A stretch of 19,585 bases of DNA from CAYWXV01 sp964462535 (GTDB lineage Bacteria; Bacteroidota; Ignavibacteria; OLB7). Position 1 is the stretch's first letter. Each line of letters begins with the position of its first letter. Positions 14,929-19,585 of the stretch are shown in pieces. The translations under genes and the position numbers were made by a program. Location: assembly GCA_964462535.1 (NCBI GenBank), contig CAYWXV010000048.1:1-19585 (forward strand). The letters are read 5' to 3'. The notes under the pieces are model-generated. The model ran no database searches, was not told the origin of the DNA, and saw only the letters and a program-made list of their open reading frames with translations.

Positions 14929-15828
14929 TCAAATGGCAGGGCCTGAGCGGGTTACACGGGGTGACGACTCCCGTATTGCACGGATGTAGTCCGGCGTGGT
15001 CCCACAACAACTGCCGATGACACCAGCGCCGACGTCAATCATGCGTTTCGCGCTGTCAACAAAGTCAGCGATAGAAACCGTGTGAACCAGGTCCCAGCCC
15101 AGCACCGGATCGGGATTGCCGCTGTTGGCATAGCCGCCGAAGTCCCATTCACTATCACGCCGGGAACGGATACCAGCAAGGATCTCCGTCGCCGCCAGTA
15201 CCGCTTGCGGAGCAGAACAATTCGTGAGTATCGCGGAAGGATGAAACGGCTCGAGCGCGTCAACAACGGACTCCAATGATTCGCCACCCAACACCCGGTC
15301 GCCAGCCTGATTAGTGACCATGCTGATCATGTACTTCGCTCCGATGTCGTTCGCGGCACGCGCAGCGGCGACCGCTTCACGAAGGGTGTTCATCGTTTCC
15401 AGGAGGAGAACATCGCATCCCTCCTCCATCAACCATTCGCAGTGCTCACGATGCTCCATATAGAGTTCGTCGACTCCCGGCACGAGCCCGGGTTCATAGC
15501 AGTCTTCAACGGGAGCATCAGATCCGGCAACCAGCAGCGGGTGTGTTCCTGAGCCGGCAGCCTCACGCGCCAGCCGAACGGCAGTGTGCGTCAGCTCGCG
15601 CGCATCGTGGCGTGTGAGGCCGGCACGAACGATCGCTCGAGCGTTTGTTCGAAACGTGTTCGTGGTCACCACATCGGCGCCGCAGTCCACATAGTCGCGA
15701 TGGATGGTCAATACCAGATCCGGACATTCGCGTAGTGCGCGTGCAGACCAGAGGGGGAGGGTGGTATCGGCACCACGTCGTTGCAGTTCAGTTCCCAACG
15801 GGCCATCCAGCAGAAGCATCGATGTCAT
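14929..15828 (-). CDS. Homocysteine S-methyltransferase family protein
   Basis: From the ATG at 15828 this is a 299-residue TIM-barrel protein of the homocysteine S-methyltransferase family (MmuM, or the N-terminal module of MetH). The N-terminal signature DGPLGTELQRRG is at 8-19 and TTNTF at 55-59. The zinc ligands are Cys204 (LTNCSAP) and Cys274/Cys275 (GSCCGTTPDYI). A stand-alone domain of this size suggests methyl transfer to homocysteine from S-methylmethionine or a similar donor; no folate- or cobalamin-binding domain is attached. The frame is open upstream to 15882, but only from a TTG, and the ATG gives the normal N-terminus; a second ATG at 15819 is possible. It lies 36 nt upstream of dnaX and is divergent from the outer-membrane protein gene. 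Confidence 0.9.
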   Translation of the reverse strand: MTSMLLLDGPLGTELQRRGADTTLPLWSARALRECPDLVLTIHRDYVDCGADVVTTNTFRTNARAIVRAGLTRHDARELTHTAVRLAREAAGSGTHPLLVAGSDAPVEDCYEPGLVPGVDELYMEHREHCEWLMEEGCDVLLLETMNTLREAVAAARAANDIGAKYMISMVTNQAGDRVLGGESLESVVDALEPFHPSAILTNCSAPQAVLAATEILAGIRSRRDSEWDFGGYANSGNPDPVLGWDLVHTVSIADFVDSAKRMIDVGAGVIGSCCGTTPDYIRAIRESSPRVTRSGPAI

Positions 15829-15855
15829 CTTTTCAGTGGAAGAACGGCGCGACTG

Positions 15856-15882
15856 GCTATATTCGCGGCATTGCTGTATCAA
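15856..15882 (-). promoter_or_regulatory. Possible promoter for the methyltransferase-dnaX transcript
   Basis: On the minus strand TTGATA (15882-15877) and TATAGC (15861-15856) are separated by 15 bp, which is short for a sigma-70 promoter. The arrangement would place transcription start about 20 nt before the ATG at 15828. The 90-nt divergent gap must contain promoters in both directions, but this is only a weak candidate. Confidence 0.25.
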
Positions 15883-15918
15883 CCCAACCCATCCATCATT
15901 GACAGGCGAACGGCTTAC

Positions 15919-16410
15919 ATGAAACTCCGCATTCTACTAACGACACTGGCAATGGTCGTCGCGGTATCGATCGGAACCGCGCGGGCACAGGTACAGGGAT
16001 TCGCAATCGGTCCGAAGATCGGCTTCTACCTTGATGGCGGGAAGCTCTTTATCGGCGCCACGGGAGTCTATACTCTTACGCCGGAATTGGACTTCGAGCC
16101 CGGTGTGGAGATGGTCCTGGGGATCGATCACGTCACGCGAATCGTGCTGGATGCAAACGGACGCTACAACTTCAATCTCCGCGGGGTGACGGTTCGTCCG
16201 TTCGCGATGGCGGGCGTGGGTGTTGTCATGGACCGATCGAGTTTCGCCAGTGGATCGGACACGCGCTTCAAAGGGCGTCTGAATCTTGGTGGAGGAGCGG
16301 TGTTCAACAGCCGTTCGTTGATCCAATATTGGGGGGGAATAAAGATCTATTTGCTGTCCGAGGATGACAGCGACGTCGCGCTCCAGGGGGGTGTGGTGTT
16401 TTTCTTGTAG
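15919..16410 (+). CDS. Small outer-membrane beta-barrel protein (porin-family-like)
   Basis: The 163-residue protein begins with a clear Sec signal peptide (residues 1-23, MKLRILLTTLAMVVAVSIG, cleavage expected after ARA before Gln24). The mature part consists of alternating polar and hydrophobic strands (for example FAIGPKIGFYLDGGKLFIGA and VRPFAMAGVGVVMD) and ends in VVFFL, the aromatic C-terminus favoured by beta-barrel assembly. This matches the small OmpA-like or OmpX-like barrels annotated as porin family or outer membrane beta-barrel domain proteins; no specific function can be assigned. The ATG at 15919 is chosen over longer readings because it starts the signal peptide. The gene is divergent from the methyltransferase gene, convergent with the rRNA operon, and closed by a strong terminator. 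Confidence 0.85.
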   Translation: MKLRILLTTLAMVVAVSIGTARAQVQGFAIGPKIGFYLDGGKLFIGATGVYTLTPELDFEPGVEMVLGIDHVTRIVLDANGRYNFNLRGVTVRPFAMAGVGVVMDRSSFASGSDTRFKGRLNLGGGAVFNSRSLIQYWGGIKIYLLSEDDSDVALQGGVVFFL

Positions 16411-16441
16411 GGAGGAGTTGGTAGCCCGTAGAAAATATTCA

Positions 16442-16487
16442 AGGGGCCGCAGTCACAAAAGCGTGTGTCTGCGGCCCCTCCATTTTT
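16442..16487 (+). terminator. Rho-independent terminator of the outer-membrane protein gene
   Basis: A perfect 11-bp stem, AGGGGCCGCAG (16442-16452) with CTGCGGCCCCT (16469-16479), extends into the loop by CAC/GTG after a T-T mismatch. A T5 run follows at 16483-16487. It begins 32 nt after the stop codon. The reverse strand has only a weak T-rich stretch, so action on the rRNA transcript would be a back-up at most. Confidence 0.85.
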
Positions 16488-16492
16488 GAATT

Positions 16493-16559
16493 CCCCACCC
16501 GAAAATCCCCATTCCCCAAAATCCCCAGCGCCCAAAATCCCCGGTCCCCAGTCCCCAAA
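16493..16559. repeat. C-rich (minus strand G-rich) short-unit array between two terminators
   Basis: The plus strand reads as units beginning CCCC: CCCCATT, CCCCAAAAT, CCCCAGCG, then CCCAAAAT, CCCCGGT, CCCCAGT and CCCCAAA. The periods are 7, 9, 8, 8, 7 and 7. On the minus strand it is also three near-copies of a 16-mer starting GGGGATTTT. The spacing of at least four GGG(G) runs by short loops makes a G-quadruplex on the minus strand possible. No coding potential is seen. Confidence 0.7.
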
Positions 16560-16597
16560 AAAAGCTCCGCCCCTTCAGCATAGGCCGAAGGGGCGGA
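16557..16597 (-). terminator. Rho-independent terminator of the rRNA operon
   Basis: On the minus strand an 11-bp stem (TCCGCCCCTTC at 16597-16587 with GAAGGGGCGGA at 16576-16566) and a 10-nt loop are followed, after GC, by a T7 run (plus-strand A7 at 16557-16563). It begins about 12 nt after the 5S 3' end, the usual place for an rRNA operon terminator. Confidence 0.9.
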
Positions 16598-16608
16598 TCA
16601 GAAATAAA

Positions 16609-16722
16609 TTGGCAGCGACCTACTCTCCCATGCCGTCACCAGCATAGTACCATCGGCGCAGTAGGGCTTAACTGCTCTGTTCGGAAAGGGAAGAGGTGTT
16701 TCCCCTACGCCATCGCTACCAA
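16609..16722 (-). rRNA. rrf: 5S ribosomal RNA
   Basis: The ends pair as helix I: TTGGTAGCGA at the 5' end (16722-16713) and TCGCTGCCAA at the 3' end (16618-16609), with one G-U pair. Inside are the conserved CCGAACAGAGCAGTTAAGCC and CGCCGATGGTACTATG segments and the closing GGGAGAGTAGGTCG. The length of about 114 nt is normal. It lies downstream of 23S on the same strand. Ends are accurate to one or two bases. Confidence 0.97.
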
Positions 16723-16844
16723 ACTTTCAAGTGGACAAGAGAAGTGTGGTGTACAGATCACGGGATGGGAGGGATGTATCACCGGGTCATGTTGACGTCG
16801 TTCAGGTGTGGCGTTCATCGCCAATCCGCGACGAATAAAGAATC
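16723..16844 (-). other. 23S-5S internal transcribed spacer
   Basis: About 120 nt separate the 23S 3' end from 5S. I see no tRNA gene and no open reading frame of interest. It is presumably removed during rRNA processing. Confidence 0.6.

Positions 16845-19585
<2,741 letters not shown>

Noticed and set aside
16723..16844. Possible tRNA gene in the 23S-5S spacer
   Set aside because: No cloverleaf arms or conserved T-loop sequence (GGTTCGAATCC type) could be found on either strand.

Overview
The window is a chromosomal housekeeping segment from a Gram-negative bacterium of about 55-60 % GC. Ten of its genes form a division and cell-wall (dcw) cluster, all on the minus strand and so read from right to left: mraZ, rsmH, an ftsL-like gene, a PASTA-type ftsI, murE, murF, mraY, murD, ftsW and murG. 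A small membrane protein with a PH-like domain follows and ends at the left edge. Upstream of mraZ lie dnaX and a homocysteine S-methyltransferase gene, also on the minus strand. The only plus-strand gene is a small outer-membrane beta-barrel protein. It converges on the 3' end of an rRNA operon, with 5S complete and 23S cut by the right edge.

Lineage is inferred, not proven. MurE carries the DNPR signature of meso-diaminopimelate-adding enzymes. A beta-barrel protein with a signal peptide implies an outer membrane. FtsI ends in two PASTA domains and Shine-Dalgarno sequences are scarce. Together these suit the Bacteroidota/Chlorobiota/Ignavibacteria/Kapabacteria side of the tree, but I cannot name a genus.

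The cell-wall genes form a pathway. MurE, MurF and MurD build the UDP-MurNAc-pentapeptide, MraY and MurG make lipid I and lipid II, and FtsW and FtsI polymerise and cross-link septal peptidoglycan with the FtsL-like scaffold. MraZ probably controls the cluster through three TGGGN boxes spaced exactly 10 bp apart just upstream of its start. Junctions are tight (TTGA or ATGA overlaps, short gaps) except at three places: rsmH/ftsL (about 130 nt to the chosen start), ftsI/murE (233 nt) and murD/ftsW (134 nt).

No new defence or mobile system is visible. Two things deserve a second look. First, dnaX has a G8 tract in its linker, followed at once by a composite hairpin. A -1 shift there would give a protein of about 464 residues, resembling the gamma subunit. 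Second, short tandem arrays of 7-8 bp units sit at gene ends, and in two cases they supply the last codons and the stop codon of the gene (murD and the PH-like gene).
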